Part shown: one piece after another, positions 1 to 10,148 of the stretch | Layout: every line of letters begins with the position of its first letter | Position numbering within the stretch: position 1 is the first letter of the stretch | Source: Sulfurifustis variabilis | GTDB taxonomy: Bacteria > Pseudomonadota > Gammaproteobacteria > Acidiferrobacterales > Sulfurifustaceae | Direction of reading: 5' to 3' | Assembly (NCBI RefSeq): GCF_002355415.1 | Contig: NZ_AP014936.1 | Span: 2,542,001 to 2,606,000, forward strand | DNA length: 64,000 nt | Translations under genes and position numbers: made by a program | The notes under the pieces: generated by a model | Told to the model about the DNA's origin: nothing | What the model saw: only the letters and a program-made list of their open reading frames with translations | The model's database searches: none

Positions 1-77
1 ATGCACCGGCGCGCACGCAGGCCCTGCACCGGGTGGCGGACGTGCTTTACGGCCGCTGGGTGCAGGGCCTTGCCTGA
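1..77 (+). CDS. C-terminal fragment of an unidentified protein
   Basis: An open frame enters from the left edge and stops at TGA 75-77, leaving about 24 residues ending in YGRWVQGLA. Nothing in this short tail identifies the family. It lies 30 bases upstream of the symporter on the same strand, so it may belong to the same transcription unit. It is called a gene end only because the frame is open and in operon-like spacing. Confidence 0.45.
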   Translation, partial: APARTQALHRVADVLYGRWVQGLA

Positions 78-107
78 GCAGCCCCGCGTCGAGCGCGGGG
101 CGGGCAC

Positions 108-1502
108 GTGAACGCGATTCTCCTCGGCGTCCTCGGCTATGTCCTGGTCCAGCTCCTGATCGGGGTGGCGCTTTCGCGCCGCATCAAGAACGAGGCCGAC
201 TACCTCCTCGCCGGCCGCAGCCTCGGGCTCGGCATCGGGACCTTCACCATATTCGCGACCTGGTTCGGCGCCGAAACCGTCGTCGGTGCGGCGGGATCGA
301 TCTACGCGGAGGGGCTTTCCGGCGGCGCCGCCGACCCGTTCGGCTACGGCGCGTGCCTGATCCTGATGGGACTCTTCTTCGCCGCGCCGCTGTGGCGCCG
401 GGGACTCACCACGTTCGCCGACCTGTTCCGGCAGCGCTACTCGGCGAACGTCGAGCGCCTGGCCGTGATCCTGCTCGTGCCGACATCGATCATGTGGGGC
501 GCGGCGCAGATCCGCGCCTTCGGCCAGGTGATCGCCGCCGTCTCCACGTTCGACGTGGAGATCGCGATCACGGTGGCCGCCGGGGTCGTCATCGTCTACA
601 CGGTCTACGGCGGCCTGCTGGCCGACGCCTACACCGACGTGATCCAGGGGCTCGCGCTCGTTGCGGGCCTGATCGTGCTCTTTGTCGTGATCCTGGACGA
701 GACGGGCGGGATGACGCAGGCGGCGAGCACGATCGAGCCCCGGCGGCTCAACCCGTTCGCCGGCGCCTCGGCCCTTGCCGTGGTCGAGCAGTGGGCCATC
801 CCGATCTGCGGCTCGGTGCTCTCGCAGGAGCTCGTCGCGCGCGTGCTCGCCACGCGCTCCCCGCAAGTCGCCCGCCGCGCGGCGCTGCTCGGCGGCGGAA
901 TTTATCTCTCGGTCGGCATGATCCCCGTGTTCATCGGGCTCGTCGGGGTGTCGCTCCTGCCCGGCCTCGACGAACCCGAGCAGCTGCTCGCAAGGCTCGC
1001 GCAGCAGTATCTCCATACCGCGCTCTACGTCATGTTCGCGGGCGCGATCATTTCCGCGATTCTGTCGACGGTGGACAGCGCGCTCCTCGCGGCCTCGGCC
1101 CTGATGTCCCACAACCTCGTGGTGCCGCTCGCGCCGGCGATCAGCGAGGCGGCGAAGGTGCGCGTGGCGCGGGCCGGCGTCATGGTCTTCGGTCTGATCG
1201 CCTACGTGCTCGCCCTCTACGCCGAAGGCGTGTATGCGCTCGTCGAGGAGGCCTCCGCGTTCGGCAGCGCCGGCGTATTCGTCGCCGCGCTCTTCGCCCT
1301 GTTCACCCCGTTCGGAGGCGCGAAGAGCGCGACGGCCGCGCTGCTCGCCGGCGTCGCGAGCTGGGTGCTCGGCGCCTACGTGCTCGAGCTCGACGTCCCG
1401 TATCTCGTCTCGCTTGCCGCGGCGCTGTTGAGCTACGTCACGGTCGCCGTGCTCGAGGGAGCAGGGGCGAAACGGCCGGAGAGCGAAACGAAAGAGGCCT
1501 GA
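108..1502 (+). CDS. Sodium:solute symporter (SSS family)
   Basis: Inner-membrane secondary transporter of 464 residues, expected to couple sodium (or proton) entry to uptake of an organic solute. The protein is almost entirely hydrophobic, with about 13 predicted membrane helices. Near the N-terminus is the pattern ADYLLAGRSLG, typical of the SSS family just after helix 1, followed by a glycine-rich helix 2 (FGAETVVGAAG). Length fits the family (450-550). It starts with GTG, and no strong ribosome site is visible. It ends 8 bases before a sugar kinase, so the substrate may be a sugar phosphorylated after uptake, but that is inference from context. The sequence does not fix the substrate. Confidence 0.88.
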   Translation: MNAILLGVLGYVLVQLLIGVALSRRIKNEADYLLAGRSLGLGIGTFTIFATWFGAETVVGAAGSIYAEGLSGGAADPFGYGACLILMGLFFAAPLWRRGLTTFADLFRQRYSANVERLAVILLVPTSIMWGAAQIRAFGQVIAAVSTFDVEIAITVAAGVVIVYTVYGGLLADAYTDVIQGLALVAGLIVLFVVILDETGGMTQAASTIEPRRLNPFAGASALAVVEQWAIPICGSVLSQELVARVLATRSPQVARRAALLGGGIYLSVGMIPVFIGLVGVSLLPGLDEPEQLLARLAQQYLHTALYVMFAGAIISAILSTVDSALLAASALMSHNLVVPLAPAISEAAKVRVARAGVMVFGLIAYVLALYAEGVYALVEEASAFGSAGVFVAALFALFTPFGGAKSATAALLAGVASWVLGAYVLELDVPYLVSLAAALLSYVTVAVLEGAGAKRPESETKEA

Positions 1503-1510
1503 AGAGACGC

Positions 1511-2440
1511 ATGTACCGTATCGGCATCGACCTCGGCGGAACGAAAACCGAAGGCATCGTCCTCGACGACGCCGGCCGCGAGCTCGCCCGGGAGCGGCGG
1601 CCCACGCCCGCGGCGGCGGGATACGATGCCATTCTCGGTGACGTCGTCTCGCTCGTGCGCGATCTGGAGGCCCGGTGCGGCCCGTGCTCGGTCGGCGTCG
1701 GCACGCCCGGGGCGATCTCGGCGCAGACCGGGCGTCTCAAGAATTCGAACACCATCTGCCTGAACGGTCAGCCCATTCTGGCCGACCTCGAGCGCCTGCT
1801 CGCCCGGCCGGTGCGCGTCGCGAACGACGCCAACTGCTTCGCGCTCTCCGAGGCGCTCGACGGAGCCGCGCGCGGAGCGCGCGTCGTCTTCGGCGTGATC
1901 CTCGGCACGGGGGTCGGGGGTGGCATCGTGATCGACGGCCGTCCGATCGAAGGCCTGCAGCGCATCGCCGGCGAGTGGGGGCACAACGTGCTCGAGCCCG
2001 ACGGCCCGCCGTGTTACTGCGGCAAGCGCGGCTGCGTGGAGACTTTCCTTTCGGGTCCGGGCTTGACGCGCGATTACGCGTCGCACGGCGGGGAGCCGGA
2101 CGTTCCCGCGACGCGTATCGTCGCGCGGGCCGGGGCCGGTGAGGCGGCAGCGCGCGCCGCGCTGGAACGCTACCACGATCGCTTCGGGCGGGCGCTCTCC
2201 GTCGTGGTCAACATCCTCGACCCGGACGCGGTGGTGCTCGGCGGCGGGATGTCGAACATCGACTCGCTCTATACGGCCGGTCGCGCTCGCCTGGGGTGCT
2301 ACGTCTTCTCCGCGCACGGCACGGAAAACCCGCCGGAGGGGAAACGCGGCGAAGCGCTGCGCACCCCGATCCTGCGGCACGTTCACGGCGACAGCTCCGG
2401 CGTGCGCGGCGCGGCACTGCTCTGGTCAGCGCGGAAGTGA
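1511..2440 (+). CDS. mak: ROK-family sugar kinase, fructokinase (Mak) type
   Basis: ATP-dependent cytoplasmic sugar kinase of 309 residues. The N-terminal phosphate-binding motif DLGGTKTE is at residues 7-14, the catalytic Asp lies in NDAN (about 106), and the ROK zinc site is a His in GEWGHN (about 158) with CYCGKRGC at 168-175. The C-terminal HGDSSGVRGAA matches what I recall of Escherichia coli Mak more closely than NagK, so fructose is the favoured substrate, with mannose or N-acetylglucosamine possible. It starts at ATG 8 bases after the symporter stop, which points to one operon for uptake and phosphorylation. Confidence 0.85.
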   Translation: MYRIGIDLGGTKTEGIVLDDAGRELARERRPTPAAAGYDAILGDVVSLVRDLEARCGPCSVGVGTPGAISAQTGRLKNSNTICLNGQPILADLERLLARPVRVANDANCFALSEALDGAARGARVVFGVILGTGVGGGIVIDGRPIEGLQRIAGEWGHNVLEPDGPPCYCGKRGCVETFLSGPGLTRDYASHGGEPDVPATRIVARAGAGEAAARAALERYHDRFGRALSVVVNILDPDAVVLGGGMSNIDSLYTAGRARLGCYVFSAHGTENPPEGKRGEALRTPILRHVHGDSSGVRGAALLWSARK

Positions 2441-2598
2441 ATACCGGGAGATCCGGGGCCAAGCCCGTGCGAGCGCCGAGCCTATGGCACGCGCGGGAGC
2501 GCAGGCGCACGAAGCAAAGGCGCGCCGCATCGCCTTTCCGGGCGACCTCCGCGCTATACTTCGCTCCTCCCGCAGAGCAATAACCACCGGAGGATCTC

Positions 2599-3090
2599 AT
2601 GTTGCGCACCTCGCTGACCGGGCTCTTCATCGCGGCGATTCTCTCCGCGCCGGCTGTCGTTCGTGCCGGGGGCCCGACTCCCGGACCGATCGCGCGATAC
2701 GCCGTCGAGGGCGAGTTCGACATCGTCAGGGACGACGTGCTGCTCGCCATTCAGGGCCGAGGTCTGGTGGTCGACCATACCTCGCACATCCACAACATGC
2801 TCGAGCGCACCGGCAAGGACCTCGGCACGACAAAAACCGTTTTCCGCCAGGCCGAGGCCTACTCGTTCTGCAGCGCGGTCGTCTCGCGCAAGATGATGGA
2901 GGCCGATGCGCACAACATCGCCTTCTGCCCGTACGTCATTACGGTGTACGCGCTGCCGAACGAACCGAAGCGGGTCTATGTCGCCTTCCGTCGGCCGACC
3001 GCGGTCGGCAGCGAGGCCTCGAAGAAATCGCTGAAGGCCGTCGAGGACCTGCTGGACGGAATCGTGCGCGAAGCACTTAATATCAAATAA
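2599..3090 (+). CDS. Exported DUF302 domain protein
   Basis: A 163-residue protein with a cleavable signal peptide (about residues 1-24, ending ...VVRAGG). The rest resembles a DUF302 domain: an opening segment on membrane/ligand contact ([16 protein letters not shown]), then [12 protein letters not shown] and a conserved C-terminal strand [12 protein letters not shown]302 proteins are small alpha/beta proteins of unknown function, often found in sulfur-oxidising bacteria. A good ribosome site (GGAGG) precedes the ATG, and a TATACT -10-like element lies at 2555-2560. It stands alone between the kinase and proS. Confidence 0.75.
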   Translation: MLRTSLTGLFIAAILSAPAVVRAGGPTPGPIARYAVEGEFDIVRDDVLLAIQGRGLVVDHTSHIHNMLERTGKDLGTTKTVFRQAEAYSFCSAVVSRKMMEADAHNIAFCPYVITVYALPNEPKRVYVAFRRPTAVGSEASKKSLKAVEDLLDGIVREALNIK

Positions 3091-3205
3091 CTTCCGACTC
3101 CCCCTCTCCCGCTTGCGGGAGAGGGCAAGGGGTGAGGGTTCTCAAACTCTCTTCCAACTCCCGCTCTCCCGCGCACTCCGGGAGAGGCAAGGGGTGAGGC
3201 TCCTC
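3091..3205. repeat. Pair of REP-like hairpin repeats
   Basis: Two direct copies of about 53 bases start at 3091 and 3151, exactly 60 bases apart. Each carries an inverted repeat (CCCTCTCCC at 3102-3110 with GGGAGAGGG at 3117-3125 in the first copy) followed by the tail GGCAAGGGGTGAGG. This resembles extragenic palindromes common in beta- and gammaproteobacteria. Placement between a stop codon and the next promoter is typical, and the hairpins may attenuate readthrough from the DUF302 gene. Confidence 0.8.
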
Positions 3206-3216
3206 CCCCGCCTGCG

Positions 3217-3245
3217 TTTCACCGGCCGCCCTCCTCGCTTATACT
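3217..3245 (+). promoter_or_regulatory. Probable sigma-70 promoter of proS
   Basis: TTTCAC at 3217-3222 and TATACT at 3240-3245 are separated by 17 bases and lie 27 bases upstream of the proS ATG. This is a good match to a housekeeping promoter in an otherwise GC-rich stretch. Confidence 0.5.
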
Positions 3246-3271
3246 GCGCGGGCTTTTCACCCCGGTATCCC

Positions 3272-4999
3272 ATGCGCACCTCCCAATACCTGCTTGCCAC
3301 CGTCAAGGAGACGCCCGCCGACGCGGAGGTCGTCTCGCACAAACTCATGCTGCGCGCCGGCCTCGTTCGAAAGCTCGCGGCCGGTCTCTACACCTGGCTC
3401 CCGATGGGGCTGCGCGTGCTGCGCAAGGTGGAGCGGATCGTGCGCGACGAAATGGACCGCGCGGGCGCCCAGGAAGTGCTCATGCCGGCGGTGCAGCCGG
3501 CCGAGCTGTGGCAGGAATCGGGGCGCTGGGAAAAGTACGGCCCCGAGCTGCTGCGCCTCAAGGACCGCCACCACCGGGAGTTCTGCTTCGGCCCGACGCA
3601 CGAGGAGGTCATCACCGACCTCATTCGCCGCGAAATCAAGAGCTACCGTCAGCTGCCGGCGAACTTCTACCAGATCCAGACCAAGTTCCGCGACGAGATT
3701 CGCCCGCGTTTCGGCGTCATGCGGGCGCGCGAGTTCCTGATGAAGGACGCCTATTCGTTCCACGCCGACGTGGCGTCGCTGGAAGAGACCTATCGCGTGA
3801 TGTACGAGACCTACTCGCGCATCTTCGCGCGCCTCGGGCTGGCGTTCCGCCCGGTCGAGGCCGACACGGGCGCGATCGGCGGATACGCCTCCCACGAGTT
3901 CCACGTGCTTGCCGATTCCGGCGAGGACGCGATCGCGATCTGCTCCAACTGCGATTACGCGGCGAACGTCGAGCTCGCGCCCGCGCGGGCGCCGGTCGGC
4001 AAACGTCCCGCGCCCGCGCAGCCGATGCAGGCGATCGACACGCCCGGTCAACACACCATTGACGAGGTGAGCCGGTATCTCCAGGTGGACGCCTCGCGCA
4101 CCGTCAAGACGCTGCTCGTGCGCGGCACCGGCGGAGTCGTCGCCCTCGCGCTGCGCGGCGACCACGAACTGAACGCCGTGAAGGCCGAGAAGCTGCCGCA
4201 GGTGGAAAAGCCGCTGCGGTTCGTGACGCCGGCGGAGGTCGAGCTCGCGGCCGGGTGCGAGCCGGGCTCCATCGGGCCGGTCGGACTCCGGGTCGCCGTG
4301 ATCGCCGACGAGGCGGCCGCGCGCCTCGCCGACTTCGTCTGTGGCGCAAACGCCAACGGCCGGCATCTCGTGAACGTGAACTGGGGCAGGGACCTGCCCG
4401 AGCCCGAGGTCGCGGACCTCCGAAACGTCGTCGCCGGCGATCCCTGCCCGGCCGACGGCTGCCAGGGAACGCTTTCGATCCGCCGCGGGATCGAGGTCGG
4501 GCACATCTTCCAGCTCGGGACGAAGTACAGCGAAGCCTTGCAGGCGACCGTGCTGGACGAAGGCGGGCGCGCGGTCGTGATGCCGATGGGCTGCTACGGC
4601 ATCGGCGTCTCGCGCGTGGTCGCGGCCGCCATCGAGCAGAACCACGACGAGCGCGGCATCCGCTGGCCGGACGCCATCGCCCCTTACCGGGTCGCACTCG
4701 TCCCGATCGGTTACCACAAGTCGCCGGCGGTGCGTGAAGCGGTCGACCGGCTCTATGCCGATCTCCGCGCGGCCGGACACGAGGTGTTGCTGGACGACCG
4801 CAACGAGCGCCCGGGCGTGATGTTCGCCGACATGGATCTCATCGGCATACCGCACCGGCTGGTGCTCGGCGACAAGGGTCTCGCGAACGGCACGATCGAG
4901 TACAAGGCCCGGACCGCGGAGGCGGCGCGCGAGCTGCCGCTCGCCTCGCTCCTCCCCGAGCTCAAGCGCCTTTTCGCGAACCCCGCTGCCCCCGGCTGA
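3272..4999 (+). CDS. proS: Prolyl-tRNA synthetase
   Basis: Cytoplasmic class II aminoacyl-tRNA synthetase that charges tRNA-Pro, 575 residues, matching the bacterial-type enzyme (about 570). The N-terminus [15 protein letters not shown] is typical of ProS. The core carries class II motifs ([36 protein letters not shown]). A YbaK-like editing insertion lies in the middle (about residues 240-400). Motif 3 and the anticodon-binding domain follow. The frame is open further upstream, but the ATG at 3272 matches the family start and sits behind a promoter. Confidence 0.97.
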   Translation: MRTSQYLLATVKETPADAEVVSHKLMLRAGLVRKLAAGLYTWLPMGLRVLRKVERIVRDEMDRAGAQEVLMPAVQPAELWQESGRWEKYGPELLRLKDRHHREFCFGPTHEEVITDLIRREIKSYRQLPANFYQIQTKFRDEIRPRFGVMRAREFLMKDAYSFHADVASLEETYRVMYETYSRIFARLGLAFRPVEADTGAIGGYASHEFHVLADSGEDAIAICSNCDYAANVELAPARAPVGKRPAPAQPMQAIDTPGQHTIDEVSRYLQVDASRTVKTLLVRGTGGVVALALRGDHELNAVKAEKLPQVEKPLRFVTPAEVELAAGCEPGSIGPVGLRVAVIADEAAARLADFVCGANANGRHLVNVNWGRDLPEPEVADLRNVVAGDPCPADGCQGTLSIRRGIEVGHIFQLGTKYSEALQATVLDEGGRAVVMPMGCYGIGVSRVVAAAIEQNHDERGIRWPDAIAPYRVALVPIGYHKSPAVREAVDRLYADLRAAGHEVLLDDRNERPGVMFADMDLIGIPHRLVLGDKGLANGTIEYKARTAEAARELPLASLLPELKRLFANPAAPG

Positions 5000-7646
5000 C
5001 CGAGGGCACACCGCGCGGCAGGTCCAGGGTCGCCTGCAGCGCTTCGTCGAGCGGCACCGGCCGGCAGATGACGTTGCCCTGGGCGAAGTCCACGCCCATC
5101 GCGCGCAGCCGCTCCAGCACTCCCGGGTGCTCGACGTACTCGGCGATCGTCTCGATGCCCATCACGTGCCCGAGCTGGTTGATCGACTCGACCAGCGCGC
5201 TGTCGATCGGGTCGTTACCCATGTCGCGCACGAAGCTCCCGTCGATCTTGAGGAAGTCCACCGGGAGGTTCTTGAGGTACGCGAAGGACGACAGGCCCGA
5301 GCCGAAGTCATCGAGCGCGAATCGGCAGCCGAGCTGCCGCAGCTCGGTCATGAACTGCTTGGCCTGGGCGAAGTTCGCGACCGCGGCCGTCTCCGTGAGC
5401 TCGAACGACAGGCGCGACGGCGCGATCCCGCTCGATCCGATTTCGCCTCGGACGAACTCGAGAAAGCCGGGCTCGCACAGCGAGCGGCCCGACACGTTGA
5501 CCGCGCAGTCGAACGGCTCGGCTCCCTGCGCGTCGCGCTGCCGCATGCGCGCGAGCGTCGTTCCGATCACCCAGCGGTCCACGGCCGCCATGAGGTTGTA
5601 GCGCTCGGCCGCGGGAATGAACGCCATCGGCGGCACGAGCCCGCCGCCTTCGTCGACCAGGCGCACCAGGATTTCATATCGCACCGGTCGCGACGCGTCC
5701 TGCAGCGCCACGATCGGCTGCGCGTAGAGCAGCAGGCGGTCCTCCTGGACCGCGTTCGAGAGGCGCTGTGCCCACCGGATCTCGTTGCGATGCCGGGTCA
5801 GCGCGGTGTCGTCGAGCTGGTGCACGTACACGCGATTGCGGCCGAGGTCCTTCGCCACGTAGCAGGCGGCATCGGCCGCGCTCAGTACCTCGACGGCGCT
5901 CGCGCTGTCCTTGCCGATTTCGGCGAGCCCGATGGACGCGCCCACGTCGAAGCGACGGTCGCCCCACACGAAACGGAAGTCGCTGATCGCCCTGCGCACG
6001 TGCTCGGCCAGCTCGCGCGCGCGCTCGAGGCCGCATCCCTCAAGCAGGATGCCGAACTCGTCGCCTCCGAGGCGCGCGAGCGTGTCGTTCTCCCGGATCA
6101 TCGGTTTGATGAGCGCGGCGAGCTGGCGCAGCAACTGGTCCCCGGCCACGTGGCCGCAGCTGTCGTTCACCACCTTGAACTGGTCCAGGTCCAGGTAACA
6201 CAGCACGTGGCGGCGCGCGCCGCGCTTCGCCTCCTCGAGCGCCTGCTCCAGCCGGTGTTCGAACTCGCGGCGGTTGAGCAGCCCCGTCAGTGCATCGTGG
6301 GACGCCTGGTAGGAGAGCTGCCGCGCGAGGTGGCGCATCTCCGTGACGTCGCGGATGGCGAGCACGACGCCGGCGACCCGACCGCTGCGGTCGCGTATCG
6401 GACCGGCCGAGTGCTCGATCGCATACTCGCGGCCGTCGGCACGGCGCAGCGTGTGCGCTCCCGCCGAGGTCACGATGGCGTCACGCGCGAGACATTGCCC
6501 GACGAGATCCGTCAGCGTCTCACCGCCCGTCTCGTCGAGGACGGCGAAGAGTTCGCCCAAATGCCGCCCTTCCGCGTTCTCGCTTGCCCACCCGATCAGC
6601 CGCTCGGCGATCGGGTTCAGGTACTCGACGCGGCCGTTCACATCGGTCGCGATCACCGCCTCGCCGATCGAGCGCAGCGTGACCATGAGCCGCTCCTTTT
6701 CCTCGAACAGCGCCCGCTGGGCGCGCTTGAGCTCCGTGATGTCGCGTACGGCCACGACCCGCAGCTCGCGCCGCTCGTAGGGAAACGCCCGCGCCCGAAC
6801 CTCGGCGACGAAGGTGGTTCCGTCGCGGCGGACGACCTCGATCTCGAGGGGTTGCTCGGTCGTGGCCGCGAAGCGCGACATCACCAGATCACGCGACGAT
6901 GGCGCGGCGAGCTCGAGCATGTGCGCCCCGATGATCTCGTCGAGCGGGTAACCGAGCATGTCGGCGAGCGCCTGGTTCGCGTCCAGGATCACCCCCTTGT
7001 CGTGGATCGCGATACCCTCGAAGGCGGCCTGCGAGAGATTGCGGTAGCGGATCTCGCTCTCGCGCAGCGCCTGGTCCGCCTCCCTCTGGCGGGAGAGATC
7101 CCGGATCGCCTGGAGCACCCCGATCGGCGCCCCGTCGGCGTCGCGCAGGATGCGCACGATGATCTCGATGGGCTTGTGCAGCTTGTTCCAGGGATCGGTG
7201 GCCTCTTTCACGAACACGGCGTCGCGCCGGTCCCGGCGGGCCTGGCATACCGGGCAGGGCGTCTCCTCGCGCCCGCCGTGCACCAGTTCGACCACGTTCC
7301 GGCCGATCGCCTCCTCCGGGCGCTGCCCGATGTAGCGGAAGAACGCCTCGTTCCCGCGCACGAGGTTGTCGTCGAGGTCGATGAGGTAAAGCGCTTCGTC
7401 CGCGAAATCGAGCGCGTACCGCCACTCGGCCTCCGCGCGCGCGAGAATCGCCTCCTTGGCCTTGAGGCGCGTACGCAGCCGGGCGAGGGCGTAGACGCTC
7501 GCGCCCAGCGCAACGGCGAGCGCGAACGCGAGCCACGCGATCAGCGCGACTGCGCTGGGAGACGGGTCGGCACCCATCAGGCCGGCGGGCAAGACGGCGC
7601 GAGGCGTGCGCGCGCCCGGGGAGGCATCGGCGAAATCTCCATCCAC
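4962..7646 (-). CDS. Membrane PAS-GGDEF-EAL c-di-GMP signalling protein
   Basis: Protein of 894 residues with one N-terminal membrane helix (about 30-52), three PAS domains with S-box motifs, a GGDEF domain with intact GGDEF (in [10 protein letters not shown]), and an EAL domain. It should make and/or break the second messenger c-di-GMP in response to signals sensed by PAS. The EAL signature reads EILVRL, a variant often still active, and the downstream DDFGSGLSS metal/catalytic motif is intact. The start is GTG at 7646. An in-frame ATG at 7577 is a possible alternative and neither has a strong ribosome site. Its 3' end overlaps the convergent proS end by 38 bases. Confidence 0.92.
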   Translation of the reverse strand: MDGDFADASPGARTPRAVLPAGLMGADPSPSAVALIAWLAFALAVALGASVYALARLRTRLKAKEAILARAEAEWRYALDFADEALYLIDLDDNLVRGNEAFFRYIGQRPEEAIGRNVVELVHGGREETPCPVCQARRDRRDAVFVKEATDPWNKLHKPIEIIVRILRDADGAPIGVLQAIRDLSRQREADQALRESEIRYRNLSQAAFEGIAIHDKGVILDANQALADMLGYPLDEIIGAHMLELAAPSSRDLVMSRFAATTEQPLEIEVVRRDGTTFVAEVRARAFPYERRELRVVAVRDITELKRAQRALFEEKERLMVTLRSIGEAVIATDVNGRVEYLNPIAERLIGWASENAEGRHLGELFAVLDETGGETLTDLVGQCLARDAIVTSAGAHTLRRADGREYAIEHSAGPIRDRSGRVAGVVLAIRDVTEMRHLARQLSYQASHDALTGLLNRREFEHRLEQALEEAKRGARRHVLCYLDLDQFKVVNDSCGHVAGDQLLRQLAALIKPMIRENDTLARLGGDEFGILLEGCGLERARELAEHVRRAISDFRFVWGDRRFDVGASIGLAEIGKDSASAVEVLSAADAACYVAKDLGRNRVYVHQLDDTALTRHRNEIRWAQRLSNAVQEDRLLLYAQPIVALQDASRPVRYEILVRLVDEGGGLVPPMAFIPAAERYNLMAAVDRWVIGTTLARMRQRDAQGAEPFDCAVNVSGRSLCEPGFLEFVRGEIGSSGIAPSRLSFELTETAAVANFAQAKQFMTELRQLGCRFALDDFGSGLSSFAYLKNLPVDFLKIDGSFVRDMGNDPIDSALVESINQLGHVMGIETIAEYVEHPGVLERLRAMGVDFAQGNVICRPVPLDEALQATLDLPRGVPSVSRGQRGSRKGA

Positions 7647-7826
7647 TCTCGGTAGTTGTTATGTGCAGCCAACGGGCGCACCTCCATCGGCCTTGGATCA
7701 AGTTTAGATCACGGGAGCCCGCATGGCGGGTCGCGCAGCCCGCGGCCGGGGATGCGCGACTTCAAGGAAGGCATTAACTATGGGAGCTAAGTGGCGTGGC
7801 CGCGCCACACCGGCACGAGCGGTGGA

Positions 7827-10037
7827 CTACTGGATCTTCCGGTGCACCTCGGCGACGTTCGGGATCTGGTCGATCAGCGCCAGTACCCGGGCGAGCGCCC
7901 CGAGGTCGGGCACCTCCACGGTGAACGTCATGCGCGCGACGTGCTGGCCCTTGTCGGTCAGCGTATTCACGGCGAGGACATTGACGCGCTCGTTGGCGAG
8001 CAGGGCCGTGATGTCGCGCAACAGCCCCGCGCGCTCGTAGGCCGTGATCTCGATGTCGACCGGGTAGGTACGCCCGGCCTCCGCACCCCAGCTGACCTCG
8101 ATGAGCCGCTCGTCGGTCTCGCCGTGATGCCGAAGCGCGTTCGGACAGTCGCGCCGGTGGATGGTGATGCCGTGGCCGCGGGTGATGAAGCCGACGATGG
8201 GATCGCCCGGCACCGGGTTGCAGCAACGCCCCATGCGCGTCAGCAGATTGCCGACGCCGAGGATCGTGACGCCGGCGGGCGGCGCCGCGCGCACCGGCGC
8301 GACGGCCGGCAGCGGCCGCTCTTCCTTCGGTCGCAGCTCCACGATCTCCTGGAGTCCCGACACGATCTGCGACGGCTTGACGTCGCCGCGCCCGATGGCC
8401 GCAAGGAAGTCGTCCACCTTGGCGAAGCCCGACTTGTGCGCCAGCCGCTCGTAGTTCACGTCGTCGAGCCCGAGGCGCTGGAACTCGCGCTCCAGCACGT
8501 TGCGCCCGTCGGCCACGCTCACCTCGTAGTTCTGCAGGCGGAACCACTGGCTGACCTTGGACCGCGCCTTGGAGGTGCGCAGGTAGCCGAGATGCGGGTT
8601 CAGCCAGTCGCGCGACGGCCCGCCCTCCTTCACGGTCAGCACCTCGACCTGCTCGCCGGTCTTGAGCGCGTACGTGAGGGGCACTATGTGGCCGTTCACC
8701 TTGGCGCCGCGGCAGCGATGCCCCACGTCGCTGTGTATGGCGTATGCGAAGTCGAGCGGCGTCGCGCCGGCGGGCAGGTCGATGACCTTCCCCTTCGGCG
8801 TGAAGACGTAGACCCGCTCGCTGAAGACCTCCGACTTGAACTGGTCCACGAAGTCGGCCGCCTCGGCCACCTCGTCCTTCCATTCAAGCAGGGTCCGCAG
8901 CCAGGCGATCTTCTTGTCGAAGCTCTCGTCGGGGCGCAAGCCCTCCTTGTATCGCCAGTGGGCGGCGACCCCGAGCTCGGACTGCTGGTGCATCTCGTGC
9001 GTCCGGATCTGCACCTCGACGGTCTTGCCCTCCGGGCCGATCACGGCCGTGTGGATGGACCGGTAGTTGTTTTCCTTGGGCGTGGCGATGTAGTCGTCGA
9101 ACTCGCCCCGGATATGGTTCCAGAGCGAGTGCACGATCCCGAGAGCCGCGTAGCAGTCGCGCACCGTGTTCACGAGCACGCGCACGGCGCGCACGTCCGT
9201 GATCTGCTCGAAGGTCTTGGCCTTGCGCCGCATCTTGCGCCAGATTCCGTAGATGTGCTTCGGGCGCCCGGTGACTTCCGCCTGGATGCCCGCCGCCACG
9301 AGCTCGCGCGATAACCGGTCGACGAACCCGGAGATGTAGCGCTCGCGATCGCTGCGCTTCTCCGCGACCATCTGCGCGATCTGCTTGTAGGCGGCGGGCT
9401 CCAGATAACGGAAGGAGAGGTCCTCCAGCTCCCAGCGGAGCTGCCAGATCCCGAGGCGGTTGGCCAGCGGCGCGAAGACGTCCATCGTCTCGCGCGCGAT
9501 GCGCACGCGACTTTCCTCGGACAGCGAGCCGAGCGTGCGCATGTTATGCAACCGGTCGGCGAGCTTGATCAGCACGACGCGGACGTCCTCGGCCATGGCG
9601 AGCAGCATCTTGCGCAGCGACTCCGCCTGCGCGTGCTCGCGGCGGCTGCGGGTCTCGGTACCGCGGTACTCCTGGATCACGTCCATCTTCGTGACGCCGT
9701 CGACCAGCGCCGCGATTCGCGGCCCGAACTCCCGCGCGACGTCCTCGAGGGTCGCCGGCGTGTCCTCGACCACGTCGTGCAGGATGGCGGCCGCGATCGT
9801 TTCGTGATCGAGCTTGAGCTCGGCGAGGATCCCGGCGGCCGCGAGCGCGTGCGTGAAGAAGGGCTCTCCCGAGACCCGGGTCTGTCCGGCATGCGCACCC
9901 TCGGCGAAGCGGCAGGCCCGCCGGATCACCTCGATCTCCGCCTCGGGGCGCCCGGCGGCGAGGGTGGCGAGCCAGGCCTCGACGTCCGCGGCGCGGTCGA
10001 TCGGGCTTCCGGCAAAGGGGCGGGTGACGCTGACCAT
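7827..10037 (-). CDS. relA: RelA/SpoT-family (p)ppGpp synthetase, RelA-like with intact hydrolase motifs
   Basis: Long RSH alarmone enzyme of 736 residues. Order: HD hydrolase domain (R54, H63, H87-D88, E91-D92, D161 all present), synthetase domain (GRPKHIYGIWRKM at 257-269, EFDDY at 312-316), TGS (about 405-470), zinc-finger-like region with MGRCCNPVPGD (602-612), and ACT (about 655-736). The synthetase half and its EXDD motif resemble RelA, whereas hydrolase-competent SpoT enzymes usually carry RXKD. RelA of E. coli has lost the HD residues kept here. The enzyme may therefore both make and degrade (p)ppGpp. The symbol is by synthetase similarity, and spoT is the alternative. Confidence 0.9.
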   Translation of the reverse strand: MVSVTRPFAGSPIDRAADVEAWLATLAAGRPEAEIEVIRRACRFAEGAHAGQTRVSGEPFFTHALAAAGILAELKLDHETIAAAILHDVVEDTPATLEDVAREFGPRIAALVDGVTKMDVIQEYRGTETRSRREHAQAESLRKMLLAMAEDVRVVLIKLADRLHNMRTLGSLSEESRVRIARETMDVFAPLANRLGIWQLRWELEDLSFRYLEPAAYKQIAQMVAEKRSDRERYISGFVDRLSRELVAAGIQAEVTGRPKHIYGIWRKMRRKAKTFEQITDVRAVRVLVNTVRDCYAALGIVHSLWNHIRGEFDDYIATPKENNYRSIHTAVIGPEGKTVEVQIRTHEMHQQSELGVAAHWRYKEGLRPDESFDKKIAWLRTLLEWKDEVAEAADFVDQFKSEVFSERVYVFTPKGKVIDLPAGATPLDFAYAIHSDVGHRCRGAKVNGHIVPLTYALKTGEQVEVLTVKEGGPSRDWLNPHLGYLRTSKARSKVSQWFRLQNYEVSVADGRNVLEREFQRLGLDDVNYERLAHKSGFAKVDDFLAAIGRGDVKPSQIVSGLQEIVELRPKEERPLPAVAPVRAAPPAGVTILGVGNLLTRMGRCCNPVPGDPIVGFITRGHGITIHRRDCPNALRHHGETDERLIEVSWGAEAGRTYPVDIEITAYERAGLLRDITALLANERVNVLAVNTLTDKGQHVARMTFTVEVPDLGALARVLALIDQIPNVAEVHRKIQ

Positions 10038-10148
10038 GCGTCCATTATGGGGGCCCGGGCCTGCGGATTAAACGCGCTCCCGGGCGGGGCGGCCTCTGCG
10101 CCCCCGCTGGCGGCAGGCGGCCGCCGGGCTATGCTCCTCTGAAGAACC

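Noticed and set aside
5127-7655. Long forward frame opposite the PAS-GGDEF-EAL gene
   Set aside because: Composition is Arg/Leu/Val/His-rich as expected from the complement of a GC-rich gene; no domain is seen, while the reverse strand has clear GGDEF and EAL motifs.
7793-7810. GTGGCG...CGCCAC hairpin downstream of relA as a terminator
   Set aside because: The stem is only six pairs with no T-run, which is common by chance in GC-rich DNA.
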